A DNA stretch of 64,000 nucleotides from Nodosilinea sp. FACHB-131 (GTDB lineage: Bacteria > Cyanobacteriota > Cyanobacteriia > Phormidesmidales > Phormidesmidaceae), in assembly GCF_014695395.1 (NCBI RefSeq), contig NZ_JACJOF010000027.1:496001-560000 (forward strand). Reading direction: 5' to 3'. Positions within the stretch are counted from its first letter, which is position 1, and the number at the start of each line of letters is the position of its first letter. The position numbers and the translations under genes were made by a program. Shown here piece after piece: positions 17,399 to 26,308 of the stretch. The notes under the pieces are model-generated. The model made no database searches. It saw only the letters and a list, made by a program, of their open reading frames with translations, and was not told the DNA's origin.

Positions 17399-18946
17399 TT
17401 AAGCGTCGTAATCCTTTCCGCTGCCATAGAACAGTCGATCGCGCCACCGATGGCTATAGTATCGCGGCACCGGTGGTAATGACTCAATTACTGGACTCAG
17501 GACGCGAGCCAGGGGTTCCAACGCGCTGTATCCGGCCAGGCTGCCGTAGTGCCCCAGCCAGCTAACCAAAGCCCCTAAGCCCACCTGGGGAATGATTTTG
17601 GCCACCAGCGCCGGATATTTGAGGGATGTGACTGCCAGGGTCTTGGCCAGGGCCGAAAACTGCACCACATCCTGCAAAAAGGGTTTGAGGGTGGGCTCGC
17701 CCAGATCAGCCATGGCGGCAAAGATCGCCGTCAACATGGTGTTGATGTGCTGCTCAGCCAGTTTCTGCTCAACCCCCACACTCATCGATTTTTGGAATAG
17801 CCAGGTGACCGACAGGTTGGGCTGGTAGGGCTGGAGAGCGCCCAGGGCGGTGGAGCTGAGGCGATCGCACCCCAAGGCCTCATCGATGCCCGTCACCAAC
17901 CGCTCCAGGTGGCGAATCATGGCCCCAAAGCCGCCAAAGCTTAGGGGCGACTGGCTGCCGCTACTGTCGCCCACCGCCAGGGTACGCCCCCACGGATATC
18001 GCAGCGGGCTTTCTCTGTAGCAGGGAAAAAAGCCAAACAGCGCCCGCTGCACCCGCAGCTCCTCCAGGCTTACCCCTTGATACTCCGGCAGCAGCGTCCA
18101 ATACTCCTCAAAGAAATCTGTCAGGCTCAGCCGCCGAGGGTCAGCATCCATATAGGTGAACATATAGATCGTGCGCCCGTCCCGCGCTGGAAACGCCTCC
18201 CAAAAGTATTGGCACTGGTGCCGCAGGGGCGTAAACGACGCGATCAGATCCCCCGTATCGTTTTGGGCATAGCCCTGGGCGCAGGTGCCCACCACCAAAC
18301 ACACCGCATCGGGCTGGCTGGCGCCTCGCGCCTGCTGCACCAGGGGCGAGAAGTGGCCCATCGCGTCGATCAGCAGGCGAGTGGTGAATAGCTGGCCGGC
18401 TTTTACCGCTACGCCATTGGGGTGCACCTGGGCAGAGTCAAAGGCGGTGTGCTCAAACAGCTGGCCCCCAGCGGCCAAAAACTTGGCCTTGAGTCGCTCT
18501 AGCAGGCCTTTGGGGTCAACCCCCACGTTGAGCACGTCTTCAACCCACAGCGGTTCGCCATCGCCAAACTGAATGCGGGCCGGGTTGTATTCTGAGGCGA
18601 TGACGGCATCCAGTTCGTCTGAGGTCAGCAATCCCAATTCGGTTAGAGTCCTCAGCTCGCGGCGAGAGATGTTCCACTCTTGCTCGCGGCCCTGCAACAG
18701 ACCGCGCTCGAGCAGGGCCACGCGCCAGCCTCGCTGGGCCAGCCCCGCCCCCACCAGCACCCCCAGGGTGCCGCCGCAAATCACGACATCCCACTCAACC
18801 GATGCCAGCGGCGTTTCAGCCTGGTGAATCACCTGCTGCTTGGGTAGGTTGCCGGTGCGATAGCGCAGCCACAGGTTGTCAGCCCGCTGAAGCCCTACTA
18901 AAGGATAGCCTGGTAGGCCAGAGAGCATTTGTTCAGTCAGGCTCAT
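17399..18946 (-). CDS. cruP: CruP-like FAD-dependent lycopene cyclase family protein
   Basis: A 515-residue flavoprotein of the CruA/CruP group. An N-terminal Rossmann motif is 'VVICGGTLGVLVGAGLAQRGW' (about residues 50-70), followed by 'REQEWNISRREL', characteristic of CruA/CruP, and 'DAMGHFSPLVQQ'. The C-terminal 'VGDSSGSQSPLSFGGFG' is the FAD-contacting region. CruA is a proven lycopene cyclase; CruP is its shorter paralog, linked to carotenoid metabolism and, in plants, to singlet-oxygen tolerance. The ATG at 18946 was chosen over a TTG four codons upstream. CruP is preferred over CruA because of length and lack of extra domains. The window also contains cruF and cruG. Confidence 0.72.
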   Translation of the reverse strand: MSLTEQMLSGLPGYPLVGLQRADNLWLRYRTGNLPKQQVIHQAETPLASVEWDVVICGGTLGVLVGAGLAQRGWRVALLERGLLQGREQEWNISRRELRTLTELGLLTSDELDAVIASEYNPARIQFGDGEPLWVEDVLNVGVDPKGLLERLKAKFLAAGGQLFEHTAFDSAQVHPNGVAVKAGQLFTTRLLIDAMGHFSPLVQQARGASQPDAVCLVVGTCAQGYAQNDTGDLIASFTPLRHQCQYFWEAFPARDGRTIYMFTYMDADPRRLSLTDFFEEYWTLLPEYQGVSLEELRVQRALFGFFPCYRESPLRYPWGRTLAVGDSSGSQSPLSFGGFGAMIRHLERLVTGIDEALGCDRLSSTALGALQPYQPNLSVTWLFQKSMSVGVEQKLAEQHINTMLTAIFAAMADLGEPTLKPFLQDVVQFSALAKTLAVTSLKYPALVAKIIPQVGLGALVSWLGHYGSLAGYSALEPLARVLSPVIESLPPVPRYYSHRWRDRLFYGSGKDYDA

Positions 18947-19247
18947 ACAATGCCGCAAAAGGCCAGAGAATACTGTTTCCAGTCTAAATGTAAATCACTT
19001 GAACTACGGGCTGGCACCGGCAAACCTGGGGTGGCGCTCCAGGGTATAGGCGATCGCGATTGCAGCAATGCAGCCTGTTCGAACTAATCTGGCAATGGCT
19101 AGACCTGGAATCGGCAGTGATGACGTAGCACGTTTAAGTTGAGGGTAGCTCTAAAAAACCGACAAAAAAGCAGCTCCAAAGTTGAAGCTGCTACAAGCAA
19201 ATCAGCGAAAATGAAAAACTAAAAGCAATTTTGCCGAGGCAACCGCT
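18947..19247. other. Intergenic region upstream of cruP
   Basis: About 300 bases with two or three HIP1-like sites and the terminator of the next gene (19163-19192). The cruP promoter presumably lies near 18960-19010. No other feature is seen. Confidence 0.4.
19163..19192 (-). terminator. Rho-independent terminator of the exported protein gene
   Basis: On the minus strand AGCAGCTTC and GGAGCTGCT form a stem around a short loop and are followed by six T residues. It lies about 55 bases past the stop codon at 19248. Confidence 0.8.
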
Positions 19248-19649
19248 CTACCGGTTAAAGAAGCCTTTGACAGAATCAACGACGCCTTCGGCGGAATCTT
19301 TGGCAGCGTTGCCAGCATCTTCAACGGCGTTCTGGCTGCGATCAAGACCCTGCTTAGCCCGGTTAATCTCGCGATCGCTGAGGCCGCTCGTGGTGCCTTT
19401 GTCTACATCAGCGGGTACACCACCCAGACCTTCTTGCAGCCGGAGCTTGACCTGATTGACGGTGTCGCCGTCTTTGGTAATGCGGTCAAGTTCACTCTCA
19501 GCCCGCTGTTGCACAATGTCTCCGGCTTCGTTACCCAGAGCTGCTGCTGGGGTGCTGAAGCCAAACAAAAGGCTAGAGCCAATCACCAAAGTAGCGAGGC
19601 CAACGCACAAAAGGCGCTGAAGTTTTGACGCGATCGCATTAACAGTCAT
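19248..19649 (-). CDS. Small exported, helical, charged protein of unknown function
   Basis: A 133-residue product from the ATG at 19649, with an AGGAGA ribosome site. Residues 10-35 form a signal peptide ending near 'TPAAALG'. The mature part is acidic, lacks Cys, and is predicted helical ('IVQQRAESELDRITKDG', 'SDREINRAKQGLDRSQNAVE', 'AAKDSAEGVVDSVKGFF'). The C-terminal amphipathic repeats resemble LEA- or apolipoprotein-like periplasmic stress proteins. No family function is known to me. It has its own terminator and appears monocistronic. Confidence 0.75.
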   Translation of the reverse strand: MTVNAIASKLQRLLCVGLATLVIGSSLLFGFSTPAAALGNEAGDIVQQRAESELDRITKDGDTVNQVKLRLQEGLGGVPADVDKGTTSGLSDREINRAKQGLDRSQNAVEDAGNAAKDSAEGVVDSVKGFFNR

Positions 19650-19926
19650 GAAAAGTCTCCTGAGAAAAGTCACACTCACCAGTAATTAGTAAAGTGTTGG
19701 TGCTTGTCTTGTTATAGAGCTAGCAGGAGCAGCAAGACCTCGCTCAGCGGGTAGATCTGGTTTAGCAATTTAGTTACAGATTGCAACCACCCTGTCTCTT
19801 ACTTTTGGCTGACGCTCTGTCAACAAACTATTCGTGCCACAAATCTTCGTGTCACCCGTGGGCAGCTCTAGCGCACCACGGGCCGCCTAGCCTAAAATCG
19901 TTGCAATCTAAAGTCTTACCCTCACT

Positions 19927-22050
19927 ATGGCCAATGCCTCTAACCCGGTCACCCAGCGAAATGGCGTTCTTTCGGAGGGGGCTTTTACCCGCCCGGCCAG
20001 CGGGGCAGTGCTAACCTGCTCAATTCTCGTTGTCGGTGGATCGACAGCGGCTTACACCACGACACTGACCGCCCTGCGGCTCAACTTAGATGTGTGCCTG
20101 GTGCAGCCCCACAAAGTGGTGGGAGGGCAGTTTACCGCCCAAGCGCTGCCCGCCTCCGACGACGGCGACCTGCTCCAGGCCAAGGCTACGCTCTACACCG
20201 TCGATGGCGAAGAATTTGCGATTTCTAAAGCGCAGCGAGCCTTTCGCGATCGCCAGCGCGAGCTGCAACCGGTAGGTGGCCAAAAGGTGGCCAACCCTGG
20301 CGGCGGCTGGGTTAGCCCGCTGGCGACGACCCCGGTGGTGGCCGCGACGGCCATGAATGAGGCGCTGCTGCCCTACCTGCGCGATGGTCGCCTTACCCTG
20401 ATTCCGTTTGCGGAGCCGGCTCAGGTGGTGATGCAGACGGTGAACGGGCGATCGCGCGTGCAGGCCGTCGTCTGCCGCGACACCCAAACGGGCCACACCT
20501 TCACCGTCAATGCCAAAGTCACCGTCGAGGCCACTGACCTGGGCGACCTGCTAGAGGTCGGCAATATCCCCTCCCGCGTGGGTCAGGAGGCCCGCCACGA
20601 GACCAGCGAGGCGATTTTGCCCGAAGATGCCCGGCCTCAATGCCAGCAGTCGATCACCTTCGATGTGGTGGTAGAGCACACGGCGCGGGGCAAGGGGGTG
20701 CCCATCGGCAAGCCCGACGGGTTTGAAACCGAAGGCTGGATTGGCCTGAAGGAATTCACCAGCAACTTTTGGACCAAAGCTAAGCCCGACCAGTGGCAAA
20801 AGTGGGGCTTCTTTAGCGACTTTGGCATCTTTCGCTATCGCAGGCTGCTCAGGTCGCAAACCAACGAGAAAAAGGTCGTCCCCGGCGATGTTGCCGTGCT
20901 CAACTGGGGTACCTCCAGCGAGCCCGATCGCGCTTTTTGCTGCGGCAACGACTACCGCCCAGGGCGGCTGGTGGGCGTCAGTCGCCAAGAGCGGCAGCTG
21001 CATATCCAGCGGGCGCGGCAGCGGGCACGGGCCTACGTTCACTACCTGCAAACCCACGGGGCCGCTGACCTCAAACCCCGGGGCGACCTCACCTGGACCA
21101 GCGACGGCATTGCCCTCGAACCCTACATTCGCGAAGCCCGACGCGGCATTGCCCTCACCACCGTTCGCCATGAGGATGTGGCCGAAACCTTTTTCCCCGA
21201 CCTAGCGCGGGCGCGGTGCTTCGACGATTCGGTGGGCATTGGCCAATACCACTACCTGGATCTGCACGGCAACGATGCCAAGGGTCACGTCAGCCCTCGG
21301 GGCAAGGATGTGGTGGCTCTGCCCTTTAGCCTGCCCCTAGGCTCCCTGGTGCCTCAGGATACTGATGGCCTGGTGCTGTCGGCTAAGAGCCTGGGCACCA
21401 CCCACATTACCAACGCTGCCTACCGCATGCACCCGATGGAGTGGGCGATCGGCGAAGCCAGCGGCTTCCTAGCGGTATTTGCCGTATGGACAGGGCTGGA
21501 TCCCAGAGTGCTAGCTACCGAAGAAAAGCACATTCGCAAAATTCAAGGCTTCATGGCTCGCAGCGGCATCCCGATCTTCTGGTTCAACGACATCAGCCAC
21601 GATGACGCCGACTTTGAGGCCATTCAGGTGCTGGCAGCGGCAGGCATTATTCGCAGCGAAGATCCAACGCATCTCAGATTTAGACCTCACGCCCCGGTGA
21701 ACCGAGCGGTAGTGGCTACGGCTCTAGTCAACGTGCTCAAGCTGCCTACAACCCTGCCTGACCCATCCACCTCAGGGCCGACGTTCAAGGACGTTCTTCC
21801 CGGTAAACACTGGGCCTACATACCCATCGAAACCCTCTACGCCCATGGCATGATTGCTGGAGTCAGCAAAGACCGCTTTGCCCCCGATGCTCCCATCACC
21901 CGCGAACAGCTCTCATTTTTGGTTAAGCGAGCCATGCCCGAGGTCTACGACAAAGCCTTTGGTCGCACCCCCATCGATCGCCAAAACCTCCAGCGCCGCG
22001 AACTCTCCCGCGTGTTCTATGAGGTGCTGAAAGGCCGACTGGGAATTTAG
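19927..22050 (+). CDS. FAD-dependent oxidoreductase with C-terminal SLH repeats
   Basis: 707 residues. Residues about 33-540 are an FAD_oxidored-type flavoprotein: 'ILVVGGSTAAYTTTLTALR' binds the ADP part, followed by 'VVGGQFTAQALPASDD', 'VEATDLGDLLEVG' and a late 'PQDTDGLVLSAKSLGTTHI'. Residues about 545-690 hold two S-layer homology repeats: a degenerate one ('FNDISHDDADFEAIQVLAAAG') and a clear one ('FKDVLPGKHWAYIPIETLYA' then 'ITREQLSFLVKRAM'). SLH domains normally anchor proteins to the cell wall, yet no signal peptide is obvious. The gene stands alone. Substrate unknown; the domain pairing is unusual. Confidence 0.8.
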   Translation: MANASNPVTQRNGVLSEGAFTRPASGAVLTCSILVVGGSTAAYTTTLTALRLNLDVCLVQPHKVVGGQFTAQALPASDDGDLLQAKATLYTVDGEEFAISKAQRAFRDRQRELQPVGGQKVANPGGGWVSPLATTPVVAATAMNEALLPYLRDGRLTLIPFAEPAQVVMQTVNGRSRVQAVVCRDTQTGHTFTVNAKVTVEATDLGDLLEVGNIPSRVGQEARHETSEAILPEDARPQCQQSITFDVVVEHTARGKGVPIGKPDGFETEGWIGLKEFTSNFWTKAKPDQWQKWGFFSDFGIFRYRRLLRSQTNEKKVVPGDVAVLNWGTSSEPDRAFCCGNDYRPGRLVGVSRQERQLHIQRARQRARAYVHYLQTHGAADLKPRGDLTWTSDGIALEPYIREARRGIALTTVRHEDVAETFFPDLARARCFDDSVGIGQYHYLDLHGNDAKGHVSPRGKDVVALPFSLPLGSLVPQDTDGLVLSAKSLGTTHITNAAYRMHPMEWAIGEASGFLAVFAVWTGLDPRVLATEEKHIRKIQGFMARSGIPIFWFNDISHDDADFEAIQVLAAAGIIRSEDPTHLRFRPHAPVNRAVVATALVNVLKLPTTLPDPSTSGPTFKDVLPGKHWAYIPIETLYAHGMIAGVSKDRFAPDAPITREQLSFLVKRAMPEVYDKAFGRTPIDRQNLQRRELSRVFYEVLKGRLGI

Positions 22051-22063
22051 GGTAGGGCAATGG

Positions 22064-22131
22064 GAAGGGTTTCAGGTACAGGGTATAAGGTTCACGGAAG
22101 GCCTTAAACCCTATACCCTATGCTTTGTACC
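22064..22131. repeat. Dispersed imperfect inverted repeat, copy 2
   Basis: GAAGGGTTTCAGG, then GTACAGGGTATAAGGTT facing AACCCTATACCCTATGCTTTGTACC, forms one imperfect hairpin right after the preceding stop codon. It shares its start and its CCCTATACC core with the copy at 1001-1060. It may double as a transcript end. The rest of the gap to 22361 holds no recognisable feature. Confidence 0.6.
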
Positions 22132-22361
22132 GGGTCTCGCTGTTCACGACCAAACTGACAGCCTACCTAGCACCAACGACCGATTGAATCCTGTCCTTAG
22201 CAGCGGTACGCCCCACGAAAGCGACCATTTTCCCGTCTTGGCCGCAAAGATCGGTCTAAAGGTGGTTTTTGCCAGAATTTAGGTAATAAACATTACAACG
22301 GCGGCGCCTAGAACCCTGTTCACTAGATTTGGTCAATTAGGCGTTTATGGTCAGTTAGCCG

Positions 22362-23516
22362 ATGAAATTGTTTAAGCGAATTAAGCGCCAGTCGCCCCTG
22401 AAAGCGTCCAAACGGCTGTTGCAGCTTGTCAGTGGAGTTGGGGTTTGTCTGCTGGTGGCAACAGCCTGGTCGTCGTGGTTTGATCCCGCTGCCGCCCAGT
22501 TTGAAATCTACGACGTTCAGTCAGTGCCCGGCAACGTGATTTGGGGAGAGTTGTTTAAGCCTGATAGCGAGCCGATTCTAACCGTCAAATCGGGCGATCG
22601 CATTCGCATGGAAACGGTTTCCCACGAAGGCATTCTGGCCGATCAGGGCGACACCGTTGAGTTTTTGACCGGCGGCGGCATCAAGGCCGATGACATTCTG
22701 CCCGATCAGCTCACCATCAAGGGTACCGTGCCTAAATCTGGGCCAGGCCCTCACGTCATCACCGGGCCAATCTACGTTGAAGATGCCGAACCCGGCGACG
22801 TGCTCGAAATCAGAACCCTCGACATTGCCTACCGCGCCCCCTACGGCGTTATCTCCAACCGCCACGGCAAGGGGTCGCTACCGGGCGAATACCCCGAAAA
22901 CGATGCCCCCATTTACACCAAGATCATTCCCATCGACGCCGAGCGGGAAATTGGTATCTTTAAGCCCTCTAACGGGCTACCGGATCTCGAAATTCCCCTC
23001 AAGCCGTTTATGGGTCTGATGGGTGTAGTTCCCGCAGCGGTGGAGGACGCGGCCAACTCCGTACCCCCTGGCCTCTATGGCGGCAACGTCGACATCAAGC
23101 ATCTAGGTCGAGGCAGCAGTCTGTACCTACCGGTGCAGGTGCCCGGCGCGCTGTTTTACTCGGGCGACCCGCACTGTGCCCAGGGCAATGGCGAAGTGGC
23201 CTTGACGGCGATCGAGTGTTCCCTCTTACCCACCTTTGAGCTAGTGCTGCACAAAGATATGGAGCTGCCTGCTCCCATGGGTGAAACCGCCGACGCTTGG
23301 ATTGCCGTTGGCCTAGACACCGACCTAAACGAAGCCATGAAAAAGTCGGTGCGCGAATACCTGCGCATCATGGAAGAAAAGTACGGGCTAACTAAAGCTG
23401 ATGCGCTGCTCTACGGCAGCGCCGATATCGACTTTGAGGTGTCTCAGGTCGTGGATATCGTCAAGGGCATCCATGGCGTGATTCCCAAGGACCGCTTTAC
23501 CGCGCTGGAGAAGTAG
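22362..23516 (+). CDS. Exported acetamidase/formamidase family protein
   Basis: A 384-residue protein. The N-terminus is basic (MKLFKRIKRQSPLKASKR), followed by a hydrophobic stretch and 'DPAAAQ', a plausible signal peptidase I site near residue 46. The mature part is an FmdA_AmdA domain: 'GPIYVEDAEPGDVLEI', 'PLKPFMGLMGVVP', 'GGNVDIKHLGRGSSLYLPV' and 'GDPHCAQGNGEV'. The last two carry the metal and catalytic residues in formamidases, which release ammonia from formamide or acetamide. The family is usually cytoplasmic, so export would place it in the periplasm. A strong terminator follows. Substrate unknown. Confidence 0.82.
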   Translation: MKLFKRIKRQSPLKASKRLLQLVSGVGVCLLVATAWSSWFDPAAAQFEIYDVQSVPGNVIWGELFKPDSEPILTVKSGDRIRMETVSHEGILADQGDTVEFLTGGGIKADDILPDQLTIKGTVPKSGPGPHVITGPIYVEDAEPGDVLEIRTLDIAYRAPYGVISNRHGKGSLPGEYPENDAPIYTKIIPIDAEREIGIFKPSNGLPDLEIPLKPFMGLMGVVPAAVEDAANSVPPGLYGGNVDIKHLGRGSSLYLPVQVPGALFYSGDPHCAQGNGEVALTAIECSLLPTFELVLHKDMELPAPMGETADAWIAVGLDTDLNEAMKKSVREYLRIMEEKYGLTKADALLYGSADIDFEVSQVVDIVKGIHGVIPKDRFTALEK

Positions 23517-23557
23517 CGATCGCTTAAGCAACCCACACGGTAGGGCATAGCGCAAAA

Positions 23558-23589
23558 AGAACCCCGGTTTCTTGAGAAACCGGGGTTCT
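23558..23589. terminator. Bidirectional terminator between the formamidase gene and ctaE
   Basis: A perfect 14-bp stem, AGAACCCCGGTTTC / GAAACCGGGGTTCT, with loop TTGA, has an A-run on the left and TTTT on the right. It lies between two convergent genes and can end both transcripts. Confidence 0.88.
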
Positions 23590-23609
23590 GCGTTTTAGGG
23601 ACAATTGGC

Positions 23610-24221
23610 CTAGATCAGCGTCAGCAGGTAGATGAGGCTAAACAGCACAATCCACACTACGTCCACAAAGTGCCAGTAGATCTCGGCCATCTCAGGGCCA
23701 GTGTGGGTGATGTCGGTGTAGTGATTGGCGCGGCGCGATCGCCACAGCACCCCCAAAATCAGCAACAGCCCGATGAACACGTGGGCTCCGTGGAACCCTG
23801 TTGTCAGATAAAAGCAGTTGCTAAACAGGTTGGTCTTGAGGCCATAGCCCAGGTTCATATACTCATACACCTGGCCGGCCAAAAAGATGGCGCCCATGGC
23901 AGCGGTGATGCCAAACCACTTGCGCATGCCCGCCAAGTCGTTCTTCTTAATCGCCTTGGTGCCCAGGTTAATTACCCAGCTGCTCGACACCAGAATGAGG
24001 GTGTTCACCGCCGGCAGCAGCAGCTCAACCTCGGTTTCTTCCGGCGGCCACTGCACGTGGCTGCCGCGAAACACAAGAAATACGGCAAAAAAGCCGGCAA
24101 ACATCAGAAATTCTGAGGCCAAGAAGGTAATTAAGCCCAGCACCCGCAAATCCTGGTGCTCTTCGTGGGCCGCCACCTCGTGGCCAGTGACCACAGGGGT
24201 AGAATCAATTGCGCCTTGCAT
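23610..24221 (-). CDS. ctaE: Cytochrome c oxidase subunit III
   Basis: A 203-residue membrane protein with five hydrophobic segments. It has 'RVLGLITFLASEFLMFAGFF'-type helix I sequence near residue 30, 'YLTTGFHGAHVFIGLLLIL' and 'EMAEIYWHFVDVVWIVLF', the latter two being signature regions of COX III. It supports the stability of the haem-copper oxidase core. It is the last gene of ctaC-ctaD-ctaE on the minus strand, separated from ctaD by 203 bases without an ORF of note. Confidence 0.93.
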   Translation of the reverse strand: MQGAIDSTPVVTGHEVAAHEEHQDLRVLGLITFLASEFLMFAGFFAVFLVFRGSHVQWPPEETEVELLLPAVNTLILVSSSWVINLGTKAIKKNDLAGMRKWFGITAAMGAIFLAGQVYEYMNLGYGLKTNLFSNCFYLTTGFHGAHVFIGLLLILGVLWRSRRANHYTDITHTGPEMAEIYWHFVDVVWIVLFSLIYLLTLI

Positions 24222-24424
24222 AGGTTATCTGGGGTAAAGGGCAGGGGGTGGATGGGGTGAAGCAGGATAGGAGCAGACTGGCCTCGATGCGATCGCCCCG
24301 GCTGGACTTATATTCAAGCGTAACCCGATCGCCTTTGACTAGCAGGGTACTGGGGCGATCGCCGTGAGAAAACTTACCAAAGTTAGAACTCTCAAGTCCT
24401 GAGGTCAACGCTGGGCCTAGCTCC

Positions 24425-26101
24425 CTACGGTCGCGACGTTGGCAGCGGCTCACCCGCCGGGCCTACCTCATCCGCTCTCTCCATACCGTAGGCGTAGGGA
24501 CCGTGGGTCAGCACCGGCAGCACCTCCCAGTTTTCGATAATCGGCGGCGAGTCGGTAGTCCACTCCATCGTCATGGCATTCCAGGGGTTGGGGCCAGCTT
24601 CCTTCCCTTTCATCCAGCTCCAAATCACATTGAAGTAGAAAGGAATCACCGACACCGCCAGAATGTAGGCTCCCACCGTCACTAGCTGGTTCAGGTGGGC
24701 AAACTGCGGGTCATACATGGCAACCCGGCGAGGCATGCCCTGCATACCCAGGTTGTGCATGGGGGTAAAGGTGAGAATGGTGCCAATGAAAGTCAGCACG
24801 AAGTGCACCTTGCCCAGGGTCTCATTCAGCATGCGCCCGGTGATTTTGGGGAACCAGTGGTAAATCCCCGAATAGATGCCAAACACCGAGCCGCCGTACA
24901 ACACATAGTGGAAGTGGCCCACCACGTAGTAGGTATCGTGCACGTGAATGTCAAAGGGAGCTGCGCCCAACGTGACGCCGCTGAGGCCGCCAAACACAAA
25001 CATCGACAGCAGGCCCACCGCAAACAGCATGGCGGTCGTGTAGCGAATCTTGCCGCCCCACAGCGTCGCCACCCAGCTAAAGATTTTGATCCCCGTGGGC
25101 ACCGCCACAATCAACGTTGAGATAGTGAAGAAAATCCGCATCCAGGGGGCCGTGCCGCTGGTGAACATGTGGTGCACCCACACAAATAGCCCCACCAGGC
25201 AGATGGTGAGAGACGAGTAGGCGATCGCCTTGTAGCCAAAAATCGGCTTGCGAGCGTGCACTGGGATCACCTCCGACATAATGCCAAAGATGGGCAAAAT
25301 CATCAGGTACACCGCCGGGTGCGAGTAAAACCAGAACAGGTGCTGATACACCACCACGTTGCCGCCCGCATCGGGCTTAAAGAACGAGGTTCCAAAGTTG
25401 ATGTCAAACAGCAGTAGCACCATGGCCGCCGCCAGTACCGGCGTCGCAAACAGCGCCAAAACTGAGGTAGCCACCATGGCCCAGCAAAACAGCGGCATCT
25501 GGTCCCAAGCCATGCTGGGCACCCGCATCTTCCAGATCGTGACCAGAAAGTTTACCGATCCCAAAATGGAGGAAGTACCCACCATAATCAAGGCCACGCA
25601 CCACAGAGTCTGGGGCAGGTTGGCGGTAATCTCGCTCAGAGGAGGGTACGAGGTCCACCCTGACTGAGCACCACCGCCCAGGAAAAAGCTGGCAGCCAGT
25701 ACCGCACCCGCAGGTGGGTTAAGCCAAAAGGCTATGGCATTGAGCTTAGGGAACGCCATGTCCCGTGCTCCAATCATTAGCGGAATCAGGTAGTTGCCAA
25801 ACCCCCCGATCGCCGCCGGCACGATCCACAAAAAGATCATGATTGTGCCGTGGTTAGTCAAAAAGGCGTTGTAGAGTTCGGGGCTCAGAAAGTCAGAGTT
25901 GGGAGTGGCCAGCTCAGTGCGCATCAGCACCGCCATAAAGCCGCCCACCAGGTAAAACAAAAACGATGTCACCAGGTACTGAATGCCAATCACCTTGTGA
26001 TCAACGTTAAAGGTGAAGTAGTCGTACCACTTCCACTTGTCCGGATGGCCGTGGCCACCCTGGAGCTCCGTGGGTTTGATCGAAACATCTGCTTGAGCCA
26101 T
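24425..26101 (-). CDS. ctaD: Cytochrome c oxidase subunit I
   Basis: The catalytic subunit of an aa3-type terminal oxidase, with low-spin haem, haem a3 and CuB; 558 residues with twelve transmembrane helices. 'VDHKVIGIQYL' and 'FLTNHGTIMIFLWIVPA' (haem ligand His in TNHG), 'WFYSHPAVYLMILP' (CuB and Tyr-His region), 'WVHHMFTSG' (CuB His pair) and 'HDTYYVVGHFHYVL' (haem a and a3 ligands) are all intact. The ATG at 26101 begins MAQADVSIKP; the frame extends 51 codons further upstream, but that part looks non-coding. It receives electrons from CtaC. Confidence 0.95.
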   Translation of the reverse strand: MAQADVSIKPTELQGGHGHPDKWKWYDYFTFNVDHKVIGIQYLVTSFLFYLVGGFMAVLMRTELATPNSDFLSPELYNAFLTNHGTIMIFLWIVPAAIGGFGNYLIPLMIGARDMAFPKLNAIAFWLNPPAGAVLAASFFLGGGAQSGWTSYPPLSEITANLPQTLWCVALIMVGTSSILGSVNFLVTIWKMRVPSMAWDQMPLFCWAMVATSVLALFATPVLAAAMVLLLFDINFGTSFFKPDAGGNVVVYQHLFWFYSHPAVYLMILPIFGIMSEVIPVHARKPIFGYKAIAYSSLTICLVGLFVWVHHMFTSGTAPWMRIFFTISTLIVAVPTGIKIFSWVATLWGGKIRYTTAMLFAVGLLSMFVFGGLSGVTLGAAPFDIHVHDTYYVVGHFHYVLYGGSVFGIYSGIYHWFPKITGRMLNETLGKVHFVLTFIGTILTFTPMHNLGMQGMPRRVAMYDPQFAHLNQLVTVGAYILAVSVIPFYFNVIWSWMKGKEAGPNPWNAMTMEWTTDSPPIIENWEVLPVLTHGPYAYGMERADEVGPAGEPLPTSRP

Positions 26102-26308
26102 AAATCGTTTGCTAATGAGGGCTATAAAAACTGCGGGGTACGGCGGTTTAAGGGATTCATCACAAATTGGGAAATTTTGCAGGTTGGGGGAAACGGAGTG
26201 CAATCCAGCAGTGCCTAACTTTGTTGAGTTCTGCTGGCACTTCACCCAACCCACAAATTAACCCTGACCCAGCACTAGACCGTTTAGGTGAAGCCGGTGA
26301 GATTGGTG

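Noticed and set aside
17399..18946. Assignment as geranylgeranyl reductase
   Set aside because: The REQEWNISRREL region and C-terminal pattern are those of CruA/CruP, and typical ChlP motifs are absent.
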